DNA from: DP-36 sp036004365
Lineage (GTDB): Bacteria > Desulfobacterota > Binatia > UBA9968
Direction of reading: 5' to 3'
Length of the DNA: 64,000 nucleotides
Assembly (NCBI GenBank): GCA_036004365.1
Contig: DASYRN010000021.1
Span: 1 to 64,000, forward strand
In this document: piece by piece, positions 43,593-52,529 of the stretch
Layout of the letters: each line of letters opens with the position of its first letter
Position numbering within the stretch: the stretch's first letter is position 1
The notes under the pieces: generated by a model
Database searches by the model: none
What the model was told of the DNA's origin: nothing
The model's input: only the letters and a program-made list of their open reading frames with translations
Program-made: the position numbers and the translations under genes

Positions 43593-44469
43593 ATATCTCT
43601 TTCGCCGCGAAGGGCCATGGAATCTGTGGGTTCATAAAGACAAATGGACCCCGGGGCTTTGGGAGGAGATTCTGCGTCGTTTGGAAATTGATGTTCCCGG
43701 CGATCGCCCGAAAACCGAACAATTTTATTACCCCGACCCAGAAGTGAGTCAACAGTTCTATTTGAAAATTTATCATCACCCCCGCCCTTGGGGATTTGTG
43801 AAGGATCTTTTCAGGGACTCTCAAGCTTTTCGGGCTTTGAAACAGGGAGAGGCCCTTTCCGAGTCCGGATTTCATGTTCCCTTTGCTGTGGCCGCGGGCG
43901 AGGAGAGAAATTATTATTTTCTCAGGAGGGCCTTCCTTTTGACGGTGGGGCTCAATGGCCTTCTACTTCCTTACTTCCTTCAGAACCACTACTCTCTGCT
44001 AGGTAGCGTCGCCATGTTGAAGAAGAAAAGAAGGTATTTGAGAGAGCTCGCTTCAGAAATCCGGCGTTTGCATCAACTGGGATTCGTTCACGGGGATTTG
44101 ACCCCTTTTAATATTCTGATTCAAAGCACGGGAGAAGATGCGGTCTTCTTTTTCATGGACAATGACCGCACTAGACGTTATCCTCGCTGGCTTCCACAGC
44201 TTTTTTGGAGGAGGAATCTCGTTCAGCTGAATCGCTTTCTGCTCCCGGGCATTTCCCTTCAGGATCGCGTGCGTTTTCTGACTTTCTATCTGCGGCGCAA
44301 AACCCAGAAGAAGGGGAACGAAGTTCGCTTGATCCGTTGGCTGGAAGCCAAAACGCGGAAAAGAATCAGAGAATGGGATTCTACGGAACCCACGATCAGC
44401 TTTCGGAGGCTGATGAAGTGGGAAGGCTCTTTTGACAAAAATAGCTCTAGGGAGCGAATCTCTTCATGA
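43576..44469 (+). CDS. LPS kinase-family protein (second copy type)
   Basis: The 297-residue protein has a kinase-like fold: YLKIYHHPRPWGFVKDLFRDSQAFRALKQGEALSESGFHVP (Lys and Glu), catalytic loop HGDLTPFNILI (near residue 172) and MDNDRTRRY in place of the DFD. The metal-binding Asp is retained. It differs from the KdkA-like protein at 41738. The probable start is GTG 43576 within the end of the heptosyltransferase gene; the frame is open farther upstream but overlaps that gene. Confidence 0.72.
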   Translation: MALNSKYLFRREGPWNLWVHKDKWTPGLWEEILRRLEIDVPGDRPKTEQFYYPDPEVSQQFYLKIYHHPRPWGFVKDLFRDSQAFRALKQGEALSESGFHVPFAVAAGEERNYYFLRRAFLLTVGLNGLLLPYFLQNHYSLLGSVAMLKKKRRYLRELASEIRRLHQLGFVHGDLTPFNILIQSTGEDAVFFFMDNDRTRRYPRWLPQLFWRRNLVQLNRFLLPGISLQDRVRFLTFYLRRKTQKKGNEVRLIRWLEAKTRKRIREWDSTEPTISFRRLMKWEGSFDKNSSRERISS

Positions 44470-46175
44470 AGGGCCTGGGTTGGCAACCTTCGTCTGTCTT
44501 TCGGATCGCCTCACTGCTTGCGTTATGCCTCATCCTGTATCTTCCTCCTATAAATAGCGTGCCATTTTTTGATAAGGGTGAGCCGCGAGAAGCATTGGAG
44601 GTTCAGTACATCGTCACGGAAGGACAGTGGCTTTTCCCCCTCAAAAGCAAGGGTGAAATACCTTCCAAGCCCCCGCTGTTCCACTGGACGGGCGCCCTGT
44701 TCTCTTTAATCTGGGGTGAAACCAACGAAGCCACGGTGCGTTTTCCTTCGGTGTTTTATGCGACCATGGGAGTGTTATTGGTTTACCTTTTTGGCTGCAA
44801 GCTTTTTGATCCCAGAGTAGCTTTTCTGGCAGGCGTGATTCTGGCCACCACTTTTATTTACCAGAAGCAGGCGGTTGAAGCGCGCGTCGATATGACGCTT
44901 ACCTTTTTCGTCACCGCATCTCTGATAGTGTTTTATTTTCTCTACCGTCGTTGGATTGCGATGCGGTTGGCTTTCTATGGATTTTATTTCTTGCTGGGGA
45001 TTGGCGTTTTGGCCAAGGGGCCGGTTGGGCTCATTCTTCCGGCACTGACAATAGCAATCTTTTTGGCACTGAGAAGAAGATGGGATTTTCTCTCCAAACT
45101 CTGTCTTCACTCAGGAGTTGTCCTAGCCCTGGGCATAGGGCTCTCCTGGTACTCAGCGGCCATCTTGCAAGGCGGCGAGGAATTTGTCGGGCGGCAAATA
45201 GTCAAGGAAAATCTTGCTCGCTTTTTTGTCTACGGGGAGGGGGGGACGGGACATCAAAAGCCGATCTACTATTACGGATCGTATTTCTTTTTGCAGGGAT
45301 TGCCCTGGAGTCTGCTTTTGCCCTTCATGATGATCCACTGGGTGAAGCACGGCTCACTCAAAGAGGAGAGCTTTCTTTTTCTCGGTATTTGGATCGCAGT
45401 CGTCTTTGGTTTTCTTTCGCTGTCGGCAGGCAAAAGGGCTGTATATATTCTACCGCTGTATCCTCCGCTGGCTGTATTGACAGCGCAGTGGCTCCAGGCC
45501 GATAAAAAATTTAGCGCCATCGAGAATCTCGGACTTCGCGCCGTGGGAGTCCTTTGCTTTGTTGTGGCGGTTACGCTAGCTGCATTGGTTTTCTGGGATG
45601 TTTACGGCTCGCGGTTGGCCGATTTTATTTCCTCTTTTGAGTCGCGGAACCGCCAAGACGAACTCAAACTGATCGTTAACACCGTCTTACAGGATCGAAG
45701 GTGGGCTTTCCGAGGTTTTGTTGGAGTCGGAGCTTTCTTGTGGTTTCTTACCGGATGGAAGTTCTTCAAGCTTCGACTGCGTGGGGTTCCCCTGCAACTT
45801 TCACTTGTTTCGATAGCGAGCTGGCTATGCGTGCAGACGGTCCTTGTGCCGCCCCTCGCACACGCAAGAAGCTACGCGCCGTTTATGAAAGAGGTAAAGG
45901 GAGTCACGGCTCAGGGAGGCGAGCTCTTTATTTATGGGGAAAGTTTCGACAGCTCATCTATAGCGTTCTATCATGGTGCTCCGTTACCTCTGCTGGAAGA
46001 CAATCCAGCGGCTCTTTTACATAAGCTCGGCTCAGGACGCGTCCACGTTATCATGAAGGAGAAAGAATGGGAGGAAATCCAAAAAACCGTGAGCGCGCCG
46101 TTAGACCTCATCGTTATTAAGAGCAGAGGAACGGGTCCGGAAAGCGACGCGCCGCTTGTTTTGGTTTTCCGCTAA
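44466..46175 (+). CDS. ArnT/GT39-like integral membrane glycosyltransferase
   Basis: The 569-residue protein has many transmembrane segments and the N-terminal periplasmic active-site motif FFDKGEPREALEVQYI, where the DKGEPR acid is the GT-C catalytic region. SKPPLFHW follows, and PVGLILPALTIAIFLAL and other helices. The C-terminal domain is periplasmic (about residues 460-569). The closest known enzymes add aminoarabinose or another sugar from a polyprenyl carrier to lipid A or core phosphates. The start overlaps the previous stop (ATGA). Confidence 0.85.
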   Translation: MKGLGWQPSSVFRIASLLALCLILYLPPINSVPFFDKGEPREALEVQYIVTEGQWLFPLKSKGEIPSKPPLFHWTGALFSLIWGETNEATVRFPSVFYATMGVLLVYLFGCKLFDPRVAFLAGVILATTFIYQKQAVEARVDMTLTFFVTASLIVFYFLYRRWIAMRLAFYGFYFLLGIGVLAKGPVGLILPALTIAIFLALRRRWDFLSKLCLHSGVVLALGIGLSWYSAAILQGGEEFVGRQIVKENLARFFVYGEGGTGHQKPIYYYGSYFFLQGLPWSLLLPFMMIHWVKHGSLKEESFLFLGIWIAVVFGFLSLSAGKRAVYILPLYPPLAVLTAQWLQADKKFSAIENLGLRAVGVLCFVVAVTLAALVFWDVYGSRLADFISSFESRNRQDELKLIVNTVLQDRRWAFRGFVGVGAFLWFLTGWKFFKLRLRGVPLQLSLVSIASWLCVQTVLVPPLAHARSYAPFMKEVKGVTAQGGELFIYGESFDSSSIAFYHGAPLPLLEDNPAALLHKLGSGRVHVIMKEKEWEEIQKTVSAPLDLIVIKSRGTGPESDAPLVLVFR

Positions 46176-46181
46176 TTTGCC

Positions 46182-46931
46182 ATGCCTAATCCGTTCATAC
46201 TGCGTTCCGTCGCCCAGGTATGGTCCTCAGAGGTCGCTTCAAATAAACGGATCCTGGACCTGAGTTGTGGTGGAGGAGCGACTGCGCGGATGTTGCGCGA
46301 AAAGGGGTGTTGGGTAGTAGCTACGGAATACAGCCAGCCTCCTTTTCTTGGCGATCATATTCAAAGAGTTGGTGGCGTGGATCTAAACGAAGCGCTTCCA
46401 TTTAAAGCGGCTACTTTTGACGGGATTAACCTGATCGAAGCCATCGAACATATCGAACACCAGGCTCAGTTGATTCGGGAAATCGGCCGAGTGCTCAAAA
46501 AAGACGGAGTCGTGATCATCAGCACTCCGAATGTGCTCAACGTCGTCTCCCGATTGCGCTTCCTTTTCACCGGCTTCCTGCGTGGCCGGGTTCGGCCCGT
46601 ACACTACAGCAAAAAGCCCGGTCAGGCGCCTAATATCTATCTGATCCATTTCTATGAGCTCTATTATCTTCTTTTCCACTATGATTTCGAAATCGAAAAA
46701 CTCAGCTCGACGAAGATAAAATTCGGCCCGCTTTTTTTTACCCCATTTTTCTATCCTTTCATGTGGCTTTTCAGCCTAAACGCGGTGATCCGTGCGGAAA
46801 AAGATCCGGTGCAGCGGCGCCGGAACTGGAAAGTCTTGAAACATTTTTTTAGCGTGCCGCTGCTTCTATCGGACAATATCGTCGTCAAGGCAAGGAAGAG
46901 AAAGCGCGATGAAAATAGCTCTAGCTCATAA
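46182..46931 (+). CDS. Class I SAM-dependent methyltransferase
   Basis: The 249-residue protein has motif I RILDLSCGGGATARMLREKG, motif II/III PFKAATFDGINLIEAIEHIE and motif VLKKDGVVIISTPN. It belongs to the methyltransferase 11/23-type group used on glycans or lipids. The C-terminal half has two hydrophobic stretches (around PLFFTPFFYPFMWLF). The substrate is unknown; the cluster suggests a lipid- or sugar-linked target. Confidence 0.8.
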   Translation: MPNPFILRSVAQVWSSEVASNKRILDLSCGGGATARMLREKGCWVVATEYSQPPFLGDHIQRVGGVDLNEALPFKAATFDGINLIEAIEHIEHQAQLIREIGRVLKKDGVVIISTPNVLNVVSRLRFLFTGFLRGRVRPVHYSKKPGQAPNIYLIHFYELYYLLFHYDFEIEKLSSTKIKFGPLFFTPFFYPFMWLFSLNAVIRAEKDPVQRRRNWKVLKHFFSVPLLLSDNIVVKARKRKRDENSSSS

Positions 46932-48063
46932 GAGGCTGAGCCTTGACGGTGGGACGGAGCGGGATTTCTTCCGAGTAGCCGAAGGGCTTAGGAATCGGGG
47001 GCATGATGTTCACCTCTTCTGCTCTGAGTATGACATATCGGCTCCCAAAGGTACCCACGCCCATCGGATCCCTGTATTGGCCTTGGGAAGGACGGCGCGG
47101 GTGTTGAGTTTCGCCTTTCTTGCCCCCACGACGATACGGACCCATCGGTGCGATGTTGTTGTGAGTTTTGGTCGGATGGTGCGACAGGACGTCTTGCGCA
47201 GCGGAGGCGGATCCCACCTCGTGTTTCTACAAAAAATGAAACAAGGCGAAGGGGTTTGTCGCCGCCTTTGGCATCAATGGAGTCTTTATCACCGAAGTGT
47301 CCTCGCCGTTGAGCGCCGCCAATACAGCGCTCAGGGTTATAAGAAAATCCTCGCCGTGTCCCGTGAAGTCAAGCGAGAGATCATGACAGCCTATCATGTT
47401 CCTGCTGAGAAGATTGCAGTGATCTATAACGGGGTCGATCATGAACGGTTTCACCCGCGGAACCGGGCTGAGGCGAGGGAAAAGACAAGAAAGAAATGGG
47501 ATATTCCGGTGGAGGCACCGCTTGTGCTCTTTGTCGGCAATGGGTTTCAGAGAAAGGGAATCGAGCGTCTTCTGAAGATATGGGAGTGCGGTTATTTGAA
47601 CGGAATTTTTCTTTTGGTCGTCGGAGAGGACGCTCAGATAAGCCGCTACCGCTCTCGGTTCGAGAAAAGAGCTGGAAATAGGGTAATCTTCGCAGGGAGC
47701 CAAAGAAACATCCACGAATACTATGGGGCGGCTGATCTGTTAGCCCTGCCCGCCTTCCAGGAAGCCTTCGGAAATGTAGTACTTGAGGCATTGGCTTCAG
47801 GTTTGCCTGTCATAGTCAGCGAAACGGTCGGCGCCGCTGAACTGTTGACCGGCGAACTCACGGAGGGAATTCTCGCCTCTCCTGATAATCCCTTAGATAT
47901 CGAGAAGACGATTCTTTCGCTGTTGCAGACGAACCGCTGGCCGCGCCTTTCCGAGCAGGCAAGAAAACTGGGCGAGAAGTATTCGTGGGACAATCACTTC
48001 CGGGAACTTGAGGGCTATCTGATGGAGGTGGCTGAACATCGTCGCACTGGCAATTTTTCCTGA
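46909..48063 (+). CDS. WaaG-like GT4 glycosyltransferase
   Basis: The 384-residue GT-B protein has KIALAHKRLSLDGGTERDFFRVAEGLRNRGHDVHLF at the N-terminus and the GT4 donor domain with VYNGVD-like (IYNGVDHERFHPRN), LFVGNGFQRKGIERLLKI, DLLALPAFQEAFGNVVLEALASGLPVIVSETVGAAEL. It resembles WaaG/RfaG core transferases. It overlaps the methyltransferase by 23 bases. Confidence 0.87.
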   Translation: MKIALAHKRLSLDGGTERDFFRVAEGLRNRGHDVHLFCSEYDISAPKGTHAHRIPVLALGRTARVLSFAFLAPTTIRTHRCDVVVSFGRMVRQDVLRSGGGSHLVFLQKMKQGEGVCRRLWHQWSLYHRSVLAVERRQYSAQGYKKILAVSREVKREIMTAYHVPAEKIAVIYNGVDHERFHPRNRAEAREKTRKKWDIPVEAPLVLFVGNGFQRKGIERLLKIWECGYLNGIFLLVVGEDAQISRYRSRFEKRAGNRVIFAGSQRNIHEYYGAADLLALPAFQEAFGNVVLEALASGLPVIVSETVGAAELLTGELTEGILASPDNPLDIEKTILSLLQTNRWPRLSEQARKLGEKYSWDNHFRELEGYLMEVAEHRRTGNFS

Positions 48064-48078
48064 ACAATTTCTTCGGAT

Positions 48079-48897
48079 ATGACAAAGGTGTTCTTATTGG
48101 CAGCGCCTAATTTGAAGAAAAGCTTTAAGCTCGAGCTTTTGGCGGATCCTGATCGGCTTTTTACTCTTCCGGGTTGCCAGATCATCAAGGATGAAAGAAA
48201 GGTCAGGGTTGGCCGGGTCGTGTTGCAACTCGGAGAAGACATCCTAAAGGTTTACTTGAAGCGCTACAATGCCTTTTCTTGGCGCTATAGGCTGGGCTCT
48301 CTTTTCATGAGGTCGGAAGCGCATCGCTCCTGGCGAGGTGCTGCCCTGCTGAGTCAGGTCGGCTTTAACGTGGGAACGGCGCTTGCGGCAGTGGAGTATC
48401 GCTCTTTCGGAATGTTAGCGAAGAGCTTCTATATGTCGGCTGAGGTACCAGGGAGTTTTACGGTCGATGCTTTCTGGGATGCAAAATCTAAGGAAATGAA
48501 TGGACGGCAAATATGGTGCTTGCAGAAATCGTTCATCAGGGAGTTGGCGCAACTTTTCATCTCTTTGCATGCGAAGGACATCTATCACAAGGATTTGAAG
48601 GACGCGAATATCCTAGTCCAGGAAAGAGAGGGGGCTCGGCAATATTATCTGACGGATTTGGAGGACGTCTCTACACCTGGGAGACTTTCCTCACGGAGGA
48701 AGATCAAAAATTTGGTTCAGCTTGACCGCACCCTGGGCAAGAAATTTTCACGCGGGAGGCGACTTTATTTTCTCAAGGTATATCTTCAAGAGAGATACAA
48801 GGATAGAGCGGAGCGGCGAAGTTGGATGGTGAAAATCGTCCATGATGGCTGTAAGGCGGATCTGCGGTATCAAGAAAGGCACCTTCGCTTGTTCTAG
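48079..48897 (+). CDS. LPS kinase-family protein (third)
   Basis: The 272-residue protein has ILKVYLKRYNAFSWRYRLGSLFMRSEAHRSWRGAALLSQVGFNV (Lys and helix C Glu/Ser region), catalytic loop YHKDLKDANILVQE (near residue 170) and YLTDLEDVST as the DFD-like segment. HKD replaces the usual HRD or HGD. This is the third kinase-fold gene of the cluster, so two or three different core positions could be phosphorylated. It ends the plus-strand core cluster and a possible terminator follows. Confidence 0.75.
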   Translation: MTKVFLLAAPNLKKSFKLELLADPDRLFTLPGCQIIKDERKVRVGRVVLQLGEDILKVYLKRYNAFSWRYRLGSLFMRSEAHRSWRGAALLSQVGFNVGTALAAVEYRSFGMLAKSFYMSAEVPGSFTVDAFWDAKSKEMNGRQIWCLQKSFIRELAQLFISLHAKDIYHKDLKDANILVQEREGARQYYLTDLEDVSTPGRLSSRRKIKNLVQLDRTLGKKFSRGRRLYFLKVYLQERYKDRAERRSWMVKIVHDGCKADLRYQERHLRLF

Positions 48898-48899
48898 AG

Positions 48900-48936
48900 G
48901 AGAGCAAAGAAAGCTTTACAGCTCTCTCTCGTTTTC
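48900..48936 (+). terminator. Candidate weak intrinsic terminator after the core cluster
   Basis: GAGAGC (48900-48905) pairs with GCTCTC (48921-48926) and is followed by TCTCGTTTTC. The stem is only six bases with a long loop and a short T-tract, so this is low confidence. Confidence 0.3.
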
Positions 48937-48989
48937 ATATACGCGCCTGCGATTGATGTGTCTCATCATTGAGCTCGTAAGAACTAATT

Positions 48990-49217
48990 GAAACTGTGTC
49001 GAATCCGTATCTTGCTTAGCATGTTTTTCTACAGAGTTCCTTGAAGAAATGAAACGTATAGGATTTCGAAAATTCCGCACTATGCTTTTTCAATTGGCTT
49101 TTGGTTGTGAATGTGAGGCTCAAGATTCAGCTTGAGAGTTTGATGTCATCTGGGAACAGCAGAGTTTTCTGGAGCCATCTCGGCATTAGGAATCTGCTGC
49201 TGGTCGCGATCAAGTAG
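48990..49217 (+). pseudogene. Frameshifted C-terminal remnant of a SAM methyltransferase
   Basis: Translating pieces in three different frames gives LLSMFFYR, then TEFLEEMKRIGFRKFRTMLFQ, then VFWSHLGIRNLLLVAIK followed by TAG at 49215-49217. These align in order with LSMFSYRELVGEMTRAGFKKF and AFWSHLGVRNILLVAEK of the intact methyltransferase at 50646-51386. The match of the last block is 13 of 17 residues. The remnant is therefore a decayed paralogue whose 5' part is gone or unrecognisable. The 5' boundary is approximate. Confidence 0.7.
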
Positions 49218-49277
49218 GACCTGAAGGATGAGGTGCAGCAACGGGCAATCGTCAACATTATAGAGGAATCCTCCAAC

Positions 49278-49952
49278 ATGGGATTGGGTAACAAGCTAAA
49301 GTCCGCAAGAAAAGAGATCCTCTTCCAGTTGGGGTTACGGAAGATAGATAGGAACGAATGGCAGAAATGGGGCGACAAGAAAATCAGAGGCTTTCTCCGA
49401 TCGGAGCAGGAAGGGATCGACAGTCCCTCAAGGAGAAAAATCAGGGAGATTCTTCTTCAGTTTCCGGGTGCGACCTTACTCGATGTAGCCTGCGGACCCG
49501 CGGTCGAGCTTGAAGGCTACAAGAGGCACGGCGTCGACGTGGATTATACGGGCATGGACGCAACAGCAAAAATGATCGATTATGCCCTCCAGATATTCCC
49601 CCAGGGTAAGTTTAGGCTAGGAGACATCACAAATATCGACGCCGCGGATAATTCCTTTGATCTTGTTCTGGCGAGACATATCTTTGAACATCTGCCGCAC
49701 TACAGGGAGGGCCTAAACGAGTGCCTTAGAGTTGCAAAGAGAGCCGTTATTGTAAACTTTTTCATTGAGCTCAGTAGTACGGAGAGAGACATCATCACGA
49801 CAAGAGGGAAAAATTACCATAATAACTGCTATTCGCGGAAGTTGTTTGAGGATTTCCTTACAGGTACCTTGAAGGTTAGAAGTTTCGAAAACTTCCGAAA
49901 TCTAGGATCCTCCATTTTCTCGCAGAACGAGATCTATCTAATACACAAGTAA
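49278..49952 (+). CDS. SAM-dependent methyltransferase
   Basis: The 224-residue protein has motif I ATLLDVACGPAVELEGYKRHG, acidic loop GMDATAKMIDYA, LGDITNIDAADNSFDLVLARHIFEHLPHY and AVIVNFFIE. The fold is class I. Target unknown. The ATG at 49278 follows AGAGGA; the frame is open to 49233. It lies between the decayed remnant and a glycosyltransferase in the surface glycan cluster. Confidence 0.75.
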   Translation: MGLGNKLKSARKEILFQLGLRKIDRNEWQKWGDKKIRGFLRSEQEGIDSPSRRKIREILLQFPGATLLDVACGPAVELEGYKRHGVDVDYTGMDATAKMIDYALQIFPQGKFRLGDITNIDAADNSFDLVLARHIFEHLPHYREGLNECLRVAKRAVIVNFFIELSSTERDIITTRGKNYHNNCYSRKLFEDFLTGTLKVRSFENFRNLGSSIFSQNEIYLIHK

Positions 49953-49982
49953 CCTCGCTAATTCCTGAGAGCGCGAAAAATC

Positions 49983-50642
49983 ATGCTGAGCATTTCCGTT
50001 TTGGTTTTCAGCACCGGACAAAAAAAGTTGCTCAAAAAAACTCTAAAGTATGTTAAGAAGAGAGTCGATTTTGACGGCCTTTCCGTGAAGTGGCTCGTAA
50101 GCGATGATTATGTGGATCATCCGAGAATTGACAATGAAAAGACCCGTTCTTGGATCAAGGAATTGCGCATTTTTGAATATTGTTATTTCCCCGATACGAA
50201 CCAGGGTTTTGGGGCGACCATTAACCATCTTTATCAAAATGTGAATACGCCTTACGTCCTGCACCTGGAACACGACTGGAAATTCCTTAAAAAGGTTTCT
50301 TTAAGGCCTTTACTCGAGATCATGGAGGAGCATGAAGAGATTTCCTGTATCCGTTTCAATAAGAAAATTACTAAGGCTCTTCCGCTGGTGTTTTGGCTAG
50401 ATGAACCACAGCGCCAAAGGACGTTCGGCCGCTTCATCCTGACGCAGACGAAGTCTTGGACCACGAATCCCACAGTCTATCGAACGGCTCATATCAGACA
50501 GGCACTGCCGATTAGAAACCTTGGCAGCGAAACAAGTCTTAAGGCTAACATGGATGCTCGGGGATTTAAGAGTTACAGTTTAGGAAAGCCCGGAGAGCAG
50601 TACGTGAAGCATCTAAGAGGGATAAGCGCCGGCCAGTATTGA
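49983..50642 (+). CDS. GT-A-type glycosyltransferase, small
   Basis: The 219-residue protein has the GT2-like N-terminus LSISVLVFSTGQKKLLKKTLKYVKKRVDF, the nucleotide-sugar loop (VSDDYVDHPRIDN), NQGFGATINHLYQNVNTPYVLHLEHDWKF with an E-x-D in the place of the D-x-D, and a C-terminal acceptor part. It is shorter than usual. No partner specificity can be read. The stop nearly abuts the next ATG at 50646. Confidence 0.7.
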   Translation: MLSISVLVFSTGQKKLLKKTLKYVKKRVDFDGLSVKWLVSDDYVDHPRIDNEKTRSWIKELRIFEYCYFPDTNQGFGATINHLYQNVNTPYVLHLEHDWKFLKKVSLRPLLEIMEEHEEISCIRFNKKITKALPLVFWLDEPQRQRTFGRFILTQTKSWTTNPTVYRTAHIRQALPIRNLGSETSLKANMDARGFKSYSLGKPGEQYVKHLRGISAGQY

Positions 50643-50645
50643 TTG

Positions 50646-51386
50646 ATGTCTGATCTTTACCTAGATAGATTCCGCGGGGTCCAGGGAGACAGAGAGGCGA
50701 TCTATGCGGAGATTTATAAGGGTTCGCACATTGGAGAAGAAGAGATAAACAAGTTGCCGTCAAGGCGAAGGCAGAAGCGCATCCATTTGTATAAATCGAT
50801 CATTGGTAAAGGGCATGAACAGATTCTAGAGATCGGCTGTGGATTGGGAGACCTGACATCAGGGTTAGCAGAAAACGCCCGTCGCGTTGTTGGCACCGAC
50901 GTGTCCGCCAGGAACATCGAGGTGGCCAAGATAAGAATGGAAAAGTTCTTTCGGAACAGGCCAAACATTGAGCGCGTAGAGTTCCACCGCATGGGAGCTA
51001 CAAATATCAAATGTGAGGATGGGACCTTCGATTGGGTTGTCAGCACCTCTCTGATCGAGCACCTCCATCCCGATGATATTCAGCCTCATCTCAAGGAGGT
51101 CGTCAGGGTTTTGAAGCCAGGGGGACGCTATCTGGTGTGGGCGCCAAACCGTTTAGGGCATCACGAAGATCGTGATTTTCACTTGAGTATGTTTTCATAT
51201 CGTGAATTAGTGGGAGAGATGACGCGGGCGGGTTTCAAGAAGTTCTATACGACGTTTTTTAACTTTAGCTCGCTCGTGAATGCCGGCTTCAAAAACTCCC
51301 TCGAGACCTGGATGACTGCGTTAAGGATCAAAGCTTTTTGGAGTCACTTAGGTGTTCGAAACATTCTTCTGGTTGCTGAAAAATAG
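50646..51386 (+). CDS. SAM-dependent methyltransferase (intact paralogue of the 48,990 remnant)
   Basis: The 246-residue protein has motif I ILEIGCGLGDLTSGLAENA, GTDVSARNIEVAKIRMEKF, DGTFDWVVSTSLIEHLHPDD and VLKPGGRYLVWAPNR, followed by FHLSMFSYRELVGEMTRAGFKKFY. It is a class I methyltransferase of the methyltransferase 11 type. Its C-terminus matches the remnant about 1.5 kb upstream. The target is likely a sugar or lipid of the surface glycan, by context only. Confidence 0.78.
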   Translation: MSDLYLDRFRGVQGDREAIYAEIYKGSHIGEEEINKLPSRRRQKRIHLYKSIIGKGHEQILEIGCGLGDLTSGLAENARRVVGTDVSARNIEVAKIRMEKFFRNRPNIERVEFHRMGATNIKCEDGTFDWVVSTSLIEHLHPDDIQPHLKEVVRVLKPGGRYLVWAPNRLGHHEDRDFHLSMFSYRELVGEMTRAGFKKFYTTFFNFSSLVNAGFKNSLETWMTALRIKAFWSHLGVRNILLVAEK

Positions 51387-51467
51387 TCGGTCTGGAAGCG
51401 TAGGCCTTCAGGCTAGCGTTGTGATATTATTGCTCGCGTTCTGCCGTTTGAAATAACGGGGTCTATT

Positions 51468-52529
51468 ATGGATTTTAGGATCGGCAAGCGTTCCATTGGA
51501 CCTGACCACGGAAATTTTGTGGTTGCTGAGGTGGCTCAGGCGCATGACGGAAGCTTAGGCATGGCTCACGCCTTTATTGATGCCATTGCTTCGACAGGGG
51601 CAGATGCAGTGAAGTTTCAGACCCACATTGCAGCCGCGGAGAGCACGCCCGGAGAACCTTGGCGAACGCAGGGTACGTTGCAGGAGGTCAGCCGTTACGA
51701 CTATTGGAAGCGGATGGAGTTCAGCGAGGAGCAGTGGCGTTCACTGGCCGAGCATGCTCGGGAGAAAGGGCTGATATTTTTAAGCTCCCCGTTTTCCATC
51801 GAGGCGGTAGAATTGTTGACCCGGCTTGGGGTCCCAGCATGGAAAGTTGGCTCCGGAGAGGTCGGGAATCTGCCATTGCTCCGTCATATAGTTCAAAGCG
51901 GGCTTCCTATCATTTTCTCCTCCGGCATGAGCCTTCTAGGCGAGCTCGATGAGGCTGTTGCGGCTATAAAGAGCGGCGGGGTTCCTTATGCGGTGCTGCA
52001 ATGCACCTCGGCTTACCCCTGTCCCCCGGAGAAGATAGGGCTTAATCTGATACCATTGCTAAAAGAGCGTTATCGCTGTCCGGTCGGACTCTCGGACCAT
52101 TCGGGAACTATTTTCCCTGGCTTGGCGGCCGCGGCCCTAGGCATCGAAATTCTGGAGATACATGTCACACTGAGTCGGGAAATGTTTGGGCCCGACGTGA
52201 CTTCCTCGGTTACAACGTCGGAGCTGCGGCAGCTCGTGGATGGAGTTCGCTTTATCGAAAAAATGCGGCGGCATCCTATCGATAAAGATTTAATGGCCAA
52301 AGAGATGGAGCCCCTGCGACGCATCTTTAATAAAAGCGTCGTTGCAAAGAGGGATATGGATGCGGGGACGATACTTCGAGAAGATCTTCTGACCGTCAAG
52401 AAACCAGGGACGGGCATTCCAGCCCGGAAATTTTACGATATAATTGGACGGCGCCTGCGCAGGAGAGTTGTAGCGAACACTATCCTGCAAGAGGAGGATC
52501 TGGAGGAGACCGTGAGCCATGAAGCGTAA
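51468..52529 (+). CDS. neuB: NeuB-type nonulosonic acid synthase
   Basis: The 353-residue protein condenses an N-acetyl hexosamine with phosphoenolpyruvate. The TIM barrel has FVVAEVAQAHDGSLGMAHAFIDAIASTGADAVKFQTH, WKVGSGEVGNLPLLRHI, QCTSAYPCPPEKIGLNLIP and GLSDHSGTIFPGLAAAALGIEILEIHVTL. A C-terminal SAF/antifreeze domain (about 290-345, KSVVAKRDMDAGTILREDLLTVKKPGTGI) is complete. It makes sialic, legionaminic or a related acid; the exact acid depends on the epimerase, which is UDP-GlcNAc type here. It overlaps neuC. Confidence 0.92.
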   Translation: MDFRIGKRSIGPDHGNFVVAEVAQAHDGSLGMAHAFIDAIASTGADAVKFQTHIAAAESTPGEPWRTQGTLQEVSRYDYWKRMEFSEEQWRSLAEHAREKGLIFLSSPFSIEAVELLTRLGVPAWKVGSGEVGNLPLLRHIVQSGLPIIFSSGMSLLGELDEAVAAIKSGGVPYAVLQCTSAYPCPPEKIGLNLIPLLKERYRCPVGLSDHSGTIFPGLAAAALGIEILEIHVTLSREMFGPDVTSSVTTSELRQLVDGVRFIEKMRRHPIDKDLMAKEMEPLRRIFNKSVVAKRDMDAGTILREDLLTVKKPGTGIPARKFYDIIGRRLRRRVVANTILQEEDLEETVSHEA

